From Nevskiaceae bacterium (lineage in GTDB: Bacteria > Pseudomonadota > Gammaproteobacteria > Nevskiales > Nevskiaceae), in the NCBI GenBank assembly GCA_004297005.1, contig SCVA01000059.1:1-32141 (forward strand): a DNA stretch of 32,141 bases. The letters run 5' to 3'. The position numbers were made by a program, and so were the translations under genes. Below, piece after piece: positions 16,260 to 24,240 of the stretch (positions are counted from its first letter, which is position 1; every line of letters starts with the position of its first letter). The notes under the pieces are model-generated. The model ran no database searches and was not told the origin of the DNA. It saw only the letters and a program-made list of their open reading frames with translations.

Positions 16260-16291
16260 GGCCAGGTGGTGAGGCTACGCGGGCCGCTGCG

Positions 16292-16320
16292 TTAACAGGC
16301 CCCAAGCCGCTCGCTATCAT
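16292..16320 (+). promoter_or_regulatory. Strong promoter predicted to give a leaderless transcript
   Basis: TTAACA (16292-16297), 17 bases, then TATCAT (16315-16320) is a near-consensus sigma-70 promoter. The expected transcription start, about 7 bases after the -10 box, falls on or next to the A of the ATG at 16327, and no Shine-Dalgarno sequence precedes that ATG. Confidence 0.55.
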
Positions 16321-16326
16321 CCGGCG

Positions 16327-16818
16327 ATGCCATCCAGCACCGCCGCCTTAAGCCTCTCCGCCGAGCACCGGGAGTTCATCCAGGGCGGCGTATCGATCAC
16401 CGCCGGCAGCGTCAATGCCGAACGCCTGCCGTCGATGGCGCGGGTGATCGGCTGCGCGGCGAGCGAGGATGACCGGCAGGTGCGGCTGCTGTTTTGCCCC
16501 GTGCGCGCCGCTGGCCTGCTCACCGACATCGCCGCCAGCGGCCGGGTGGCCGTCACCTTTTCGCAGCCTTCCAACAACCGCACGCTGCAGCTCAAGGGCC
16601 GCGATGCGCGCGTCGAGGCCGGCAGCGCCGAAGACGAGGCGCTGCGCGAGCGTTACGCTCGCGCCTTTGTCGCCGACCTCGCCAAGCTGCACTTCCCCGA
16701 AGCGCTGGTGCGGGTGCTGTTGCAGGTGCTGGCAGAGGCGCCGGTGGCGGTGGTGTTCCACCCAGACGCCGCCTACAGCCAGACGCCAGGCCCCGGCGCG
16801 GGAGCGCGGCTGCCATGA
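16327..16818 (+). CDS. Pyridoxamine 5'-phosphate oxidase-like split-barrel protein
   Basis: The 163-residue protein resembles the PNPOx-like FMN-binding split barrel: SAEHREFIQGGVSI, RVIGCAASEDD, LLTDIAASGRVAVTFSQPS and LQLKGRDARVE follow the strand order of that fold. Family members bind FMN, F420 or heme and act as small oxidoreductases. Specific cofactor residues cannot be confirmed here. The 3' end overlaps the next gene by four bases (ATGA), and the next product also starts with a split barrel, so the two may form a heterodimer or act on the same cofactor (inference). Translation probably begins on a leaderless message. Confidence 0.75.
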   Translation: MPSSTAALSLSAEHREFIQGGVSITAGSVNAERLPSMARVIGCAASEDDRQVRLLFCPVRAAGLLTDIAASGRVAVTFSQPSNNRTLQLKGRDARVEAGSAEDEALRERYARAFVADLAKLHFPEALVRVLLQVLAEAPVAVVFHPDAAYSQTPGPGAGARLP

Positions 16819-18149
16819 AGCTCACGCTCGACGCCATCCGCGACTGCCTGGACGGCAGCATCCCCGGCACGCTCGCCACCTGCGCCGCCGACGGCACCCC
16901 CAACATCACCTACGTCTCGCAGGTGGACTATGTGGACAGCGAGCACGCGGCGCTGTCCTTCCAGTTTTTCAGCAAGACCCGCGAGAACGTGCTCGCCAAC
17001 CCCGAGGTGCGGGTGACGGTGATCAACCCGCTCAGCGGCGCCAGCTACCACTTGCGGCTGCGCTACCTGCGCACCGAGAGCGAGGGCCCGCTGTTTGAGC
17101 GCATGAAGGCCAAGCTCGCCGGCATCGCCTCGCACGAAGGCATGGCCGGCGTGTTCCGCCTGCGTGGCTCCGATGTCTATCGGGTGCTCGACATCCAGCC
17201 CGTGCCCGGCCCGGTGCTGGCGGTGGAAGCGCCGCGCCGCAATCTGCTCGCCGCCCTGCGCCAAGCCAGCGCCCGGCTCGCCGCCAGCGGTGAGCTGGAC
17301 GCCTTGTTCGACCAGGCGCTGACCACGCTGCGCGATTGCTTTGGCGTCGAGCACAGCCTGCTGCTGCTGCTCGCCGAGGCCGGCGACCGGCTCTACACCG
17401 TGGCCAGCCAGGGCTATGCGCGCTCCGGCGTCGGCTCCGAGATCGCCGTCGGCGACGGCGTGATTGGCGTCGCCGCCCAGCAGCGCACCGCCATCTGCGT
17501 GCCGCACGCCACGGCCGAGTACAGCTATGTGCGCGCCCAGCGCGAGGCCGCGCTGGCCCAAGGCGGTGGCGAAACGCTGCCGCGCGAGATCCCCTTCCCC
17601 GGTCTCACCGAGCCGCACAGCCAGCTCGCCGTGCCCATCGTCGCCGGCAGCCGACTGCTGGGTGTGCTCTACGCCGAGAGCCCCGAGGACCGCCGCTTTG
17701 GCTATGACGACGAGGACGCGCTCTCTGCCTACGGCGCCCAGCTCGGCACCGCCATCCAGTTGTTGCAGCAGTCCGCCACCGAAGACGACGGCGAGCCCGA
17801 AGCCGCGCCGCGCTGCCCGCTAGGCGCGCCGGTGCAGGTGCGCCACTACACCGCCGACGACAGCATCTTTCTTGGCGAGGACTACCTCATCAAGGGCGTG
17901 GCCGGCGCCATCTTCTGGAAGCTCGCCAAGGCTCACGCCGAGGGCGGCCGCGTCGAGTTCTGCAACCGCGAACTGCGCCTCGACGCCTCGTTGCGACTGC
18001 CGGAAGTCGGCGACAACCTGGAAACCCGCCTGATCCTGCTCAGCCGCCGTTTAGCCGAGCGCTGCGACTACCTCGCCATCGAGAAGACCGGGCGCGGACG
18101 GTTCCGCTTTCGGGCGGAGCGGGCTTTGCGGTTGGTGGAGGTGGTTTAA
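16815..18149 (+). CDS. Split-barrel (PNPOx-like) plus GAF domain protein with C-terminal winged-helix-like region
   Basis: The 444-residue protein has three parts. Residues 1 to about 145 form a PNPOx-like split barrel (GTLATCAADGTPNITYVSQV, then FFSKTRENVLANPEV). Residues about 155-320 form a GAF sensor domain (LDALFDQALTTL, GDGVIGVAAQQRT, QLAVPIVAGSRLLGVLYAES). Residues about 340-444 have a basic, helix-rich tail (EDYLIKGVAGAIFWKLAKAH, CNRELRLD, LSRRLAERCDYLAIEKTG) that could be a winged helix. The set suggests a redox- or ligand-sensing flavoprotein, possibly a regulator. No output enzyme domain is seen. It overlaps the preceding gene by four bases. Confidence 0.8.
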   Translation: MKLTLDAIRDCLDGSIPGTLATCAADGTPNITYVSQVDYVDSEHAALSFQFFSKTRENVLANPEVRVTVINPLSGASYHLRLRYLRTESEGPLFERMKAKLAGIASHEGMAGVFRLRGSDVYRVLDIQPVPGPVLAVEAPRRNLLAALRQASARLAASGELDALFDQALTTLRDCFGVEHSLLLLLAEAGDRLYTVASQGYARSGVGSEIAVGDGVIGVAAQQRTAICVPHATAEYSYVRAQREAALAQGGGETLPREIPFPGLTEPHSQLAVPIVAGSRLLGVLYAESPEDRRFGYDDEDALSAYGAQLGTAIQLLQQSATEDDGEPEAAPRCPLGAPVQVRHYTADDSIFLGEDYLIKGVAGAIFWKLAKAHAEGGRVEFCNRELRLDASLRLPEVGDNLETRLILLSRRLAERCDYLAIEKTGRGRFRFRAERALRLVEVV

Positions 18150-18387
18150 ACAGAGGGCGGCTGTCAGCCCAAAGCGGCCGGTTGTGGAGTTAGGCTCCCA
18201 ACGCCTGCGCTACCGAAAATCAGGGGAACGTCGGCAGTGGACGCACTACTATTTTGCTGTGTACATGTGACGACCCACTGAACTACGATTCCAGGAGCCC
18301 CCGAACCGCTCAATCGACGGTTTCTGGAGGGTACGGAGCCAGGGGTGGGACCTTGGTTGCCGGCATACAACGATTTAGGGAGAAGCA
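18150..18387. other. Non-coding junction leading into the low-GC module
   Basis: GC content falls from the upstream level in this stretch. I see no convincing gene. It holds a small hairpin (GGCT/AGCC near 18160), an AAAGCGGCC motif, and the leader of the next gene with AGGGAGAAG directly before its ATG. A promoter is likely here but I cannot place it with confidence. Confidence 0.4.
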
Positions 18388-19467
18388 ATGACCGATTTTT
18401 TCGAGATCGACTTTCTTGGCGTTGAAACCGACAAGAGCGGTGACGCCATCGCGATTCGATACTCACGCAACGGCGCAACCACGATTCACGTCGTCGACGG
18501 TGGATATCTGGACACGGGCGATCAACTGGTCGATCACATTTACGCCCAGTACAACCACGCGACGCACGTGGATCATGTCGTACTGACACATCCCGACCAG
18601 GATCACGCCAACGGGCTGCGAAAGGTATTGGAACGCTGCACGGTAGGTCGTCTCTGGATGAATCGGCCTTGGCTTTATGCCGCTGACCTGCTTCACCGGT
18701 TCTCGCGGTTTCAGAGCGCCGAATCTCTGGCAAAGCGACTACGTGAAGCCTACCCCGCGAGTGTGAAGCTGGAGGAACTCGCGATAGCGAAGGGGATCCC
18801 GATTTCTGAGGCCTTCCAGGGGGCACAGATCGGCGCCTTTGTCGTGCTTACTCCCTCAAAGGCCCGATTTCTCGACCTCATCGCGGAATCCCAGAAAACT
18901 CCTGACGTGGTGAGTTCGGAAAGCGCCACGCTCGACTCGATTGTTGAGGCGGTAGCAAAAGCCCTGAAATCAGCCGCGAATTTTGTTCGGTCAAAGTGGG
19001 GGGAAGAGATCTTTCCCGCCGATGGGACGAGCAGCGAGAACGAGATGAGTGTTGTCCAGATCGCCACCGTGGCGAGCTTCACGACCTTACTCACCGGAGA
19101 CACGGGACGTGACGGCCTGACAGAAGCCGCCGATTTTCTGATTGCGCGAGGCATTTCCTTGCCGTTGAAATTCGAGGTTTTCCAGGTTCCACATCATGGC
19201 GGTCGACACAACGTAAACACCGCTGTGTTGGACCGTTGGCTGGGTGCTCGACTCCCCAGCAAGCCTGAGAAAGGCACTTGGAATGCGGTCTGCAGTTCGG
19301 CACTTAAGGACAAAGACCACCCTAGGAAGTCAGTAAAGCGGGCCATGATTCACCGTGGCGCCAATTTCACCGAAACAGAGGGCAAGGCTGTTCGGTTTGG
19401 CACCTTCGTGAGGCCTGGATGGACGGCTCTTTCTCCCAGCGCCTATCCCGAAGACCAAGAGGAATGA
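18388..19467 (+). CDS. ComEC-type metallo-beta-lactamase-fold protein, first gene of a three-gene module
   Basis: The 359-residue soluble protein has the metallo-beta-lactamase fold in its ComEC/Rec2-like form. The metal motif is LTHPDQDHANG, with His68, Asp70, Asp72 and His73; Asp replaces the usual second His, as in ComEC proteins. Asp238 in LTGDTGRDG and His269/His270 in VPHHGGRHN complete the site. It lacks the membrane competence domain of ComEC, and the middle insert (about residues 120-215) is unlike ComEC. Hydrolysis of a phosphodiester such as DNA, RNA or a nucleotide signal is a fair guess from the fold. Its ATG has a strong ribosome site (AGGGAGAAG), and its TGA overlaps the next ATG. 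Base use is unlike the host genes around it. Confidence 0.85.
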   Translation: MTDFFEIDFLGVETDKSGDAIAIRYSRNGATTIHVVDGGYLDTGDQLVDHIYAQYNHATHVDHVVLTHPDQDHANGLRKVLERCTVGRLWMNRPWLYAADLLHRFSRFQSAESLAKRLREAYPASVKLEELAIAKGIPISEAFQGAQIGAFVVLTPSKARFLDLIAESQKTPDVVSSESATLDSIVEAVAKALKSAANFVRSKWGEEIFPADGTSSENEMSVVQIATVASFTTLLTGDTGRDGLTEAADFLIARGISLPLKFEVFQVPHHGGRHNVNTAVLDRWLGARLPSKPEKGTWNAVCSSALKDKDHPRKSVKRAMIHRGANFTETEGKAVRFGTFVRPGWTALSPSAYPEDQEE

Positions 19468-20300
19468 GTTCAGCCAAACATTCACCTGACCTCGGCATGC
19501 CGAAGAAATCGATGAAATTGCCCGCGCTTCCGCTGGATCAATACGACCGTGGCGCACGGCTGACACCGGCCCTCGTCACGTTGCTTCCGGTGATGATCCC
19601 CTTGGTGAGCGTGTACGGTTCGAAAAACCCGGTGCTAACCGGTGTTTTGGGACTGCTCATCTCCTGTGGTGCTCTCGTGACCCTCGCCAACGTCGCGGGC
19701 GGACGTGGCAAGGCGACAGAAGAGAAACTGGTGAAGAAGTGGGGCGGAATGCCCACAACGATTGCACTCCGCCATTCGGATTCGTTTCTGGATACGGTGA
19801 CAACGACGCGATACCACTCGTTGATTGCAGACAAACTCGGAATGCCCTTACCCACAGCGGATGCGGAACGAGCCGATCCAGCGGCGGCTGACAATTCATA
19901 TATGGGCGCGACCCGCCGGCTTCGCGAGCTGACGCGAAGCGACCGTGGCCTTCTCTTCAAGGCGAACATCAACTACGGATTCCATCGCAACATGCTTGGC
20001 CTGAGGCCGATCGGAATCGCGACCGCCCTGATCGGCCTGGCCTACGGCCTAATCCTGTCTGGGTCGCTGACGTTCAGACCGCTCGCTTTCGATCTGATCA
20101 CCCTCGCCGCGCCTGGGCTCGCGGGCGGCATCTCGACTGCGGTCTCTCTCATGCTGCTTATAACCTGGCTGCTCTACGTCAGCGAGGCAACGACGCGTAG
20201 AGCAGGTTTCGTCTATGCAGAGAGGCTCTTCGAGCTACTTCCGAAGTTGGCCGGCCCCAGCAAGAAGCGCACTGGCTCCGATTCAAAAGTAGATGGCTGA
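19464..20300 (+). CDS. Four-helix membrane protein, second gene of the module
   Basis: The 278-residue protein has two membrane segments near the N-terminus (about residues 30-75: ALVTLLPVMIPLVSV and LTGVLGLLISCGALVTLANV), a cytoplasmic middle, then two more segments (ALIGLAYGLILSG and GGISTAVSLMLLITWLLYV). The middle contains recognisable conserved-looking blocks: GRGKATEEKLVKKWGG, MPTTIALRHSD, RRLRELTRSDRG and ANINYGFHRNMLGL. I do not know a named family or function. The start is ATGA overlapping the first gene's stop, with AAGAGGA ahead of it. It may anchor the partners to the membrane or act as an effector pore (inference). Confidence 0.8.
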   Translation: MSSAKHSPDLGMPKKSMKLPALPLDQYDRGARLTPALVTLLPVMIPLVSVYGSKNPVLTGVLGLLISCGALVTLANVAGGRGKATEEKLVKKWGGMPTTIALRHSDSFLDTVTTTRYHSLIADKLGMPLPTADAERADPAAADNSYMGATRRLRELTRSDRGLLFKANINYGFHRNMLGLRPIGIATALIGLAYGLILSGSLTFRPLAFDLITLAAPGLAGGISTAVSLMLLITWLLYVSEATTRRAGFVYAERLFELLPKLAGPSKKRTGSDSKVDG

Positions 20301-21324
20301 GGAAGGCGACGAGGGGTTCGTGCCAGAAGCTGCGAGTCCTGCTGATGAGGAGCTTCCTCCGCAGACAGCACCAGTCAGCATTCCGGTCTCTTTAAGTGGA
20401 TTCGAAACCACGGAAAGAGCGCAGGAGATGGCCGATCTGATCTGCGGCTACTTACGCGAGCTCAGTCGGCAGATAGATCTTTCGAATCTCGATGGGATCA
20501 CCGTCGCTTACGACTACGACGGGGCACTGCGGAATTTGGATCGGGGCCGGGAGTACTCCAGATCGCTGACTAAAAGCGATGGAGACGTCGTTGGCATCGC
20601 GATGACCCCGCATGTCTGGCGTGACGGCGTGCTGAAAAGCCACATGGTCTTTAATGCACCCTATCTGGACCCTCTGAAAGACCCCAAATCCGAGTTCTAC
20701 TGGGCCACGGTTTACACCCTCGCCCACGAGGCGGCACACGTCGAGATCACTCACGTGTTCAACTCCATGTTCCCCGATCTCATTGGCTCGAAGACCGATG
20801 ACATCGCCCACATGCTGCGGTGGGACGCAATTCGCGGCTGCTGGGACGAGTACGCGGCATGCGAAATTAGCGCGCGATGGGAGGATCGGTCCTCAGTGTT
20901 TGAGGAGGCTTTTCTGACGGCAGCCGATAAAGCACGAAATCAGGGCAATGACCTGATCAAGCTGTACCGCTCTCATGGCGAGGTCAGCCGGATCATCTCC
21001 GAGCTTTTCGCGGTGTACGGCAACCTGGCGAAGCTTGCCGGCTATCTGCTCGGAAGCGTCGCTGGCCGCCAAGGCAAGTGGCAGGACTTAGAGAAGACAT
21101 CGGCAGCGCTTTCCGGGCACTGGTTCCGAGGCCATTTCATTGCGCTCGAAGAAGCCCTCGGAAAGATCATGTCCGGCTACGGGACCTGGCCTGACAGGGA
21201 CTCGTTCGAGCAGTTGGGCGATGTCATCGAGCGTATTGTTGCGGAAGGTGGTGCGCATATTCATCGCAGAGATGGAAGGTGCTTCTACATCGAAATTCCG
21301 TTCTCTGAGGAAACGATGCCGTAG
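20293..21324 (+). CDS. HEAAH metallopeptidase-like protein, third gene of the module
   Basis: The 343-residue protein contains a zincin motif, HEAAH at residues 145-149 (context YTLAHEAAHVEITH), so a zinc peptidase activity is likely. A later acidic segment, WDEYAACEISARWED (about residues 187-201), may give the third metal ligand. The N-terminal 35 residues are acidic and probably disordered, and the C-terminal half is helical. I recognise no named family. It starts 8 bases before the end of the membrane protein gene (ATGGCTGA overlap). Three tightly overlapping genes for a hydrolase, a membrane protein and a peptidase point to one functional unit. Confidence 0.78.
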   Translation: MAEEGDEGFVPEAASPADEELPPQTAPVSIPVSLSGFETTERAQEMADLICGYLRELSRQIDLSNLDGITVAYDYDGALRNLDRGREYSRSLTKSDGDVVGIAMTPHVWRDGVLKSHMVFNAPYLDPLKDPKSEFYWATVYTLAHEAAHVEITHVFNSMFPDLIGSKTDDIAHMLRWDAIRGCWDEYAACEISARWEDRSSVFEEAFLTAADKARNQGNDLIKLYRSHGEVSRIISELFAVYGNLAKLAGYLLGSVAGRQGKWQDLEKTSAALSGHWFRGHFIALEEALGKIMSGYGTWPDRDSFEQLGDVIERIVAEGGAHIHRRDGRCFYIEIPFSEETMP

Positions 21325-21339
21325 TTCAAGATTCGCGGC

Positions 21340-21637
21340 CTGTTTCGTTTACAACGACTTGCAGCAGGCGGTGAACACAGCCTCCTCGCCCAAGATCTTC
21401 ACCAATCTGCGTTCTCGGCAGATCTGCATCTCCCCACGCGAGATGCGCCAGCGAGTCCTGCTGTGGGCCCACCTGCCGGCCTGCGTCGAGATCGCTCCGA
21501 CGAATTCCCTGGCCAAGCTGGCAAATCATTGCGCCAAGAAAAGCCTGGCCGGCAGCGGTGGGGCTTGTGATTCCGGTGCGATGGAACCGTCGGCTCTTGA
21601 CCACGTGCTAACTGGCATCGAGGTCGGTGAGGTCTGA
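21340..21637 (+). pseudogene. Decayed 3' fragment of an unrecognised gene
   Basis: After the module, the + frame ending at the TGA of 21635-21637 has strongly GC-biased third positions for about 95 codons, as real genes here do, but there is no start codon after the module stop and no homologue I can name. It reads NDLQQAVNTASSPKIF and later SPREMRQRVLLWAHLP and ALDHVLTGIEVGEV. The frame runs into the third module gene upstream, where it is a shadow. The likely explanation is a gene truncated when the module inserted. Confidence 0.45.
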
Positions 21638-21889
21638 GTTTGGGCTTCAGGTCTGAGCGTCCGCTTCTGGCACAAACGCGGCTGTCGTTGTCAGCGTGCG
21701 AAGCAAAACAACTATCGCCACAGTCGATTTGCGAGCACCACATCACAGTCGCCCCGCGCTTAGTGAGTTTTTAGGATTCGCTTAGGGAAGATTTAGCGGC
21801 GGCGCGCGGCCACGCGCCCTAGTCTGGCGGCCCATCGCAGCACGCATTTCGCGGGCTGCCGAATAGCCAAGCACGACAAGGAAATCATC
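21638..21889. other. Leader region of the hemerythrin-like gene
   Basis: No gene is visible. The stretch CGCTTAG-T-GAGTTTTTAGGATT then CGCTTAGGGAAGATT (about 21757-21791) contains two copies of CGCTTAG, and the A+T-rich block between them is the likely promoter area for the downstream gene. AAGGAAA lies before the ATG at 21890. The change back to high GC occurs here. Confidence 0.35.
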
Positions 21890-22567
21890 ATGGCCAGCGA
21901 ATCCACCCGCTACAGCATCTACGCCGTCATCCACAAAGCCCTGCGTGCGCAGATGTCGCACACGCTGATGGAGGTCGGCCGTTGCGATTGGCACGACGCC
22001 AGCGAACGCACGCAGGTGCTGCAGACCGTGGAGCAGTTGCTGCAAGCCTGCGGCGCGCACCTGCAGCACGAGAACGAGTTCATCCACACGGCGATGGAAG
22101 CCTGCCAGCCGGGCTCGGCGGCGCACACCGCCACCGAGCACCGCGGCCACCAGCGCGAGATCGCCGAGCTGGCGGCGCTGAGCCGCTGCATCGCCCAGAC
22201 CCCGGACCGCGCCGCCCGCGTAGGCGCGGCCGCGCAGCTCTACCGGCAACTGGCGCGCTTCGTCGCCGAGAACTACGAGCACATGGAGGTGGAAGAGAGC
22301 CACAACAATGCCGTGCTCTGGGCCGGCTACAGCGATGCCGAGATCCACGCCATCGAGCAGCGGCTGGTCGCCAGCATCCCGCCCGAGGAGATGATGGGCG
22401 GCCTGCGCTGGATGCTGCCTTACGCCAACCATCAGGAGCGCAGCCAACTGCTCGCCGGTATGCGCCAGCAGGCGCCGGCCGAGGCCTTTGGCGGCGTGAT
22501 GGCGATGCTGCAACCGCTGCTGCGCTACAGCGACTGGCACAAGCTGGAAACCGCGCTCGCCGCCTGA
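21890..22567 (+). CDS. Hemerythrin domain-containing protein
   Basis: The 225-residue helical protein has hemerythrin-type iron ligands: HLQHENEFIH with His57, His60 and Glu61, then TEHRGHQREI and YEHMEVEE. Hemerythrin domains bind a di-iron centre that carries or senses oxygen, nitric oxide or iron. The last 80 residues (MMGGLRWMLPYANHQER onward) resemble the tail of regulatory hemerythrin-like proteins that repair or sense rather than store. No partner gene is adjacent, so the role is open. It follows the low-GC module and has host-like codon use. Confidence 0.8.
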   Translation: MASESTRYSIYAVIHKALRAQMSHTLMEVGRCDWHDASERTQVLQTVEQLLQACGAHLQHENEFIHTAMEACQPGSAAHTATEHRGHQREIAELAALSRCIAQTPDRAARVGAAAQLYRQLARFVAENYEHMEVEESHNNAVLWAGYSDAEIHAIEQRLVASIPPEEMMGGLRWMLPYANHQERSQLLAGMRQQAPAEAFGGVMAMLQPLLRYSDWHKLETALAA

Positions 22568-22585
22568 GGCCGGTGGGCGCGGTGA

Positions 22586-23023
22586 CTAGCGCCCTTTGCC
22601 AGCCGAGAACGCCGCCGCGCTCCAGCCGGGCGCGGCGGCTTCGATGATCTTCAGTAGCTCCGGCGGGATGTCGCCGGCGCCAGTAAGCGGCCGCACATCC
22701 AGCAGCTCGGCACTGGCCATGCCGACGGGGCAGCGCAGCGCCCACTGGATGGCCTCGTCCAGCGTCGGCACCTCGATGAGGTAGAAGCCACCGACCAGCT
22801 CGCGGGTTTCCGCGAACGGACCATCAACAACGTAGCGGCGGCCATCGCGCACCGCGATGCGCGCGCCACCGGCCGCCGGGTTGAGGCCCTCGGAGGCGAT
22901 CAGCACGCCGGCCCGATGCAGCTCCTCGTTGTAGCGCATGTAGTCGATGAGCTGCTGCTCGCCGAATGGCTGGTCGGCGCCTGCCGCGCCGGGGCCGGTG
23001 GTGGCGGTGATGATGAAACGCAT
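22586..23023 (-). CDS. YCII/DGPF-domain protein, probable ECF42 target
   Basis: The 145-residue protein is a YCII-like fold with the DGPF signature (VVDGPFAETRELVGGFYL). DGPF proteins are the regular partners of ECF42 sigma factors (established for Streptomyces venezuelae), but their biochemical role is unknown. The start MRFIITATTG has AGGAGAA just upstream, and an in-frame ATG 48 bases further up lies within the promoter. The promoter TTGTCGA-N17-CGACGTG at 23069-23099 matches that of the operon at 29 kb. Two further DGPF paralogues lie at 26104 and 28132. Confidence 0.88.
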   Translation of the reverse strand: MRFIITATTGPGAAGADQPFGEQQLIDYMRYNEELHRAGVLIASEGLNPAAGGARIAVRDGRRYVVDGPFAETRELVGGFYLIEVPTLDEAIQWALRCPVGMASAELLDVRPLTGAGDIPPELLKIIEAAAPGWSAAAFSAGKGR

Positions 23024-23068
23024 GCCGGGTTCTCCTGGGAGGGATGAGTGAAAGTGCTTGCCGCCTTT

Positions 23069-23099
23069 CACGTCGGATCAGCCTGGGCGAAATCGACAA
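23069..23099 (-). promoter_or_regulatory. ECF42-type promoter of the DGPF gene
   Basis: On the - strand the sequence is TTGTCGA, 17 bases, CGACGTG: the -35 hexamer TGTCGA is at 23098-23093 and CGAC is at 23075-23072. The only other copy of this arrangement I noticed is upstream of the operon at 29059. The predicted start of transcription is about 40 bases from the ATG. Confidence 0.7.
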
Positions 23100-23153
23100 G
23101 GCGCGGCGCACGGCCGCCGTAGAATGCGCGCCTCACCCCACCGAGAGCGCGCA

Positions 23154-24119
23154 ATGAAAGCCTTGCAGTTTGATCGCCTGGGTTCACTCGACGACTTGCG
23201 GCTGGCGGATCTGCCGGCACCGCAGGCCGGGGCTGGCGAGGCGCTGATTGCGGTGCGTGCCGCCGGGCTCAACCCCAGCGATGTGAAGAACGTGCTGGGC
23301 CGCTTCCCCGCCTATACGACGCTGCCGCGCGTGCCCGGCCGCGACTTCGCCGGTGTGGTGCTGCAAGGTCCGGCGGACTGGATCGGCGCCGAGGTCTGGG
23401 GCACCGGTCGCGATCTCGGCTTTTTCAACGACGGCAGCCACGCCGAGCAACTGGTGCTGCCGCTGCGCGGCCTGGCGCGCAAGCCGCGCGCGCTGAGCTT
23501 CGCGCAGGCGGCGAGCTGCGGCGTGCCCTACACCACGGCCGTCAACGCGCTGGATCGCAGCGGCGTTAGCGCTGGCACCAAGCTGCTGGTGATCGGCGCC
23601 AACGGCGCGGTGGGCCGCGCGGCGGTGGCGCTGGCCAAACAGCGGGGGGCCGAGGTGGTGGCCGCCGCCCGGCGACCGGAGTCGCTGGCGGAATTCGCCA
23701 GCGACGGCATCGCCACGCTGGCGTTGGAAAAGGCCGCCAGCCTGCCGGCCCGGCTCAAGGCGCATTTCGCCGCCGGCGCCGAGGTGGTGTTCGACACCAC
23801 CGGCTTCTGGCTGCCGGCGGCGGTGGAGCTGCTGGCGCCGTTCGGCCGCATCGCGGTGATCGCGGCGCCGGTGGATGGCCTGGTGCAACTGCCGGTGCTG
23901 GCCCTGTACCGGCGCGGCGGCAGGGTGGTCGGCATCAACACCCTGCTCTACGACGTGGGCGACTGCGCCGCCATGCTGGCGCCGATTGCCGCCGCCTTCG
24001 ACGACGGCAGCCTGCCACCACCGCCTGAGCCGGACTGCCGGCCACTGAGCGAGGGCCTGAGCGCCTATGCCGAGGTCAACTCCGGGCGCTCGGCCAAGCT
24101 GGTGCTGCTTAACGAATAA
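23154..24119 (+). CDS. Zinc-type alcohol dehydrogenase/quinone oxidoreductase-like protein (MDR family)
   Basis: The 321-residue medium-chain reductase has the GroES-like N-terminal domain (AGLNPSDVKNVLG, VPGRDFAGVV) and a Rossmann domain with the nucleotide loop VIGANGAVGRAAVALAKQ near residue 150. No cysteine-histidine set for structural or catalytic zinc is evident, so it fits the zinc-free quinone-reductase-like group that uses NADPH. The start MKALQFDRLG is preferred to an upstream in-frame ATG at 23058, which overlaps the divergent promoter. A TAGAAT -10-like box at 23120-23125 is suitably placed. The substrate is unknown. Confidence 0.85.
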   Translation: MKALQFDRLGSLDDLRLADLPAPQAGAGEALIAVRAAGLNPSDVKNVLGRFPAYTTLPRVPGRDFAGVVLQGPADWIGAEVWGTGRDLGFFNDGSHAEQLVLPLRGLARKPRALSFAQAASCGVPYTTAVNALDRSGVSAGTKLLVIGANGAVGRAAVALAKQRGAEVVAAARRPESLAEFASDGIATLALEKAASLPARLKAHFAAGAEVVFDTTGFWLPAAVELLAPFGRIAVIAAPVDGLVQLPVLALYRRGGRVVGINTLLYDVGDCAAMLAPIAAAFDDGSLPPPPEPDCRPLSEGLSAYAEVNSGRSAKLVLLNE

Positions 24120-24240
24120 GGCGCGGGGCGCGGATCAAGCCTGAGGCTGGCCAGTTGCCGGAACCGGAGGACAATGGCATTTGCTATCTCAAGATTCCCC
24201 TCAACACCTTCTGAACCCGAGCCCCACCGGAGCCATCCCC

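Noticed and set aside
18388..19467. ComEC competence protein
   Set aside because: Only the metal site is ComEC-like; there is no membrane competence domain and the protein is soluble and short.
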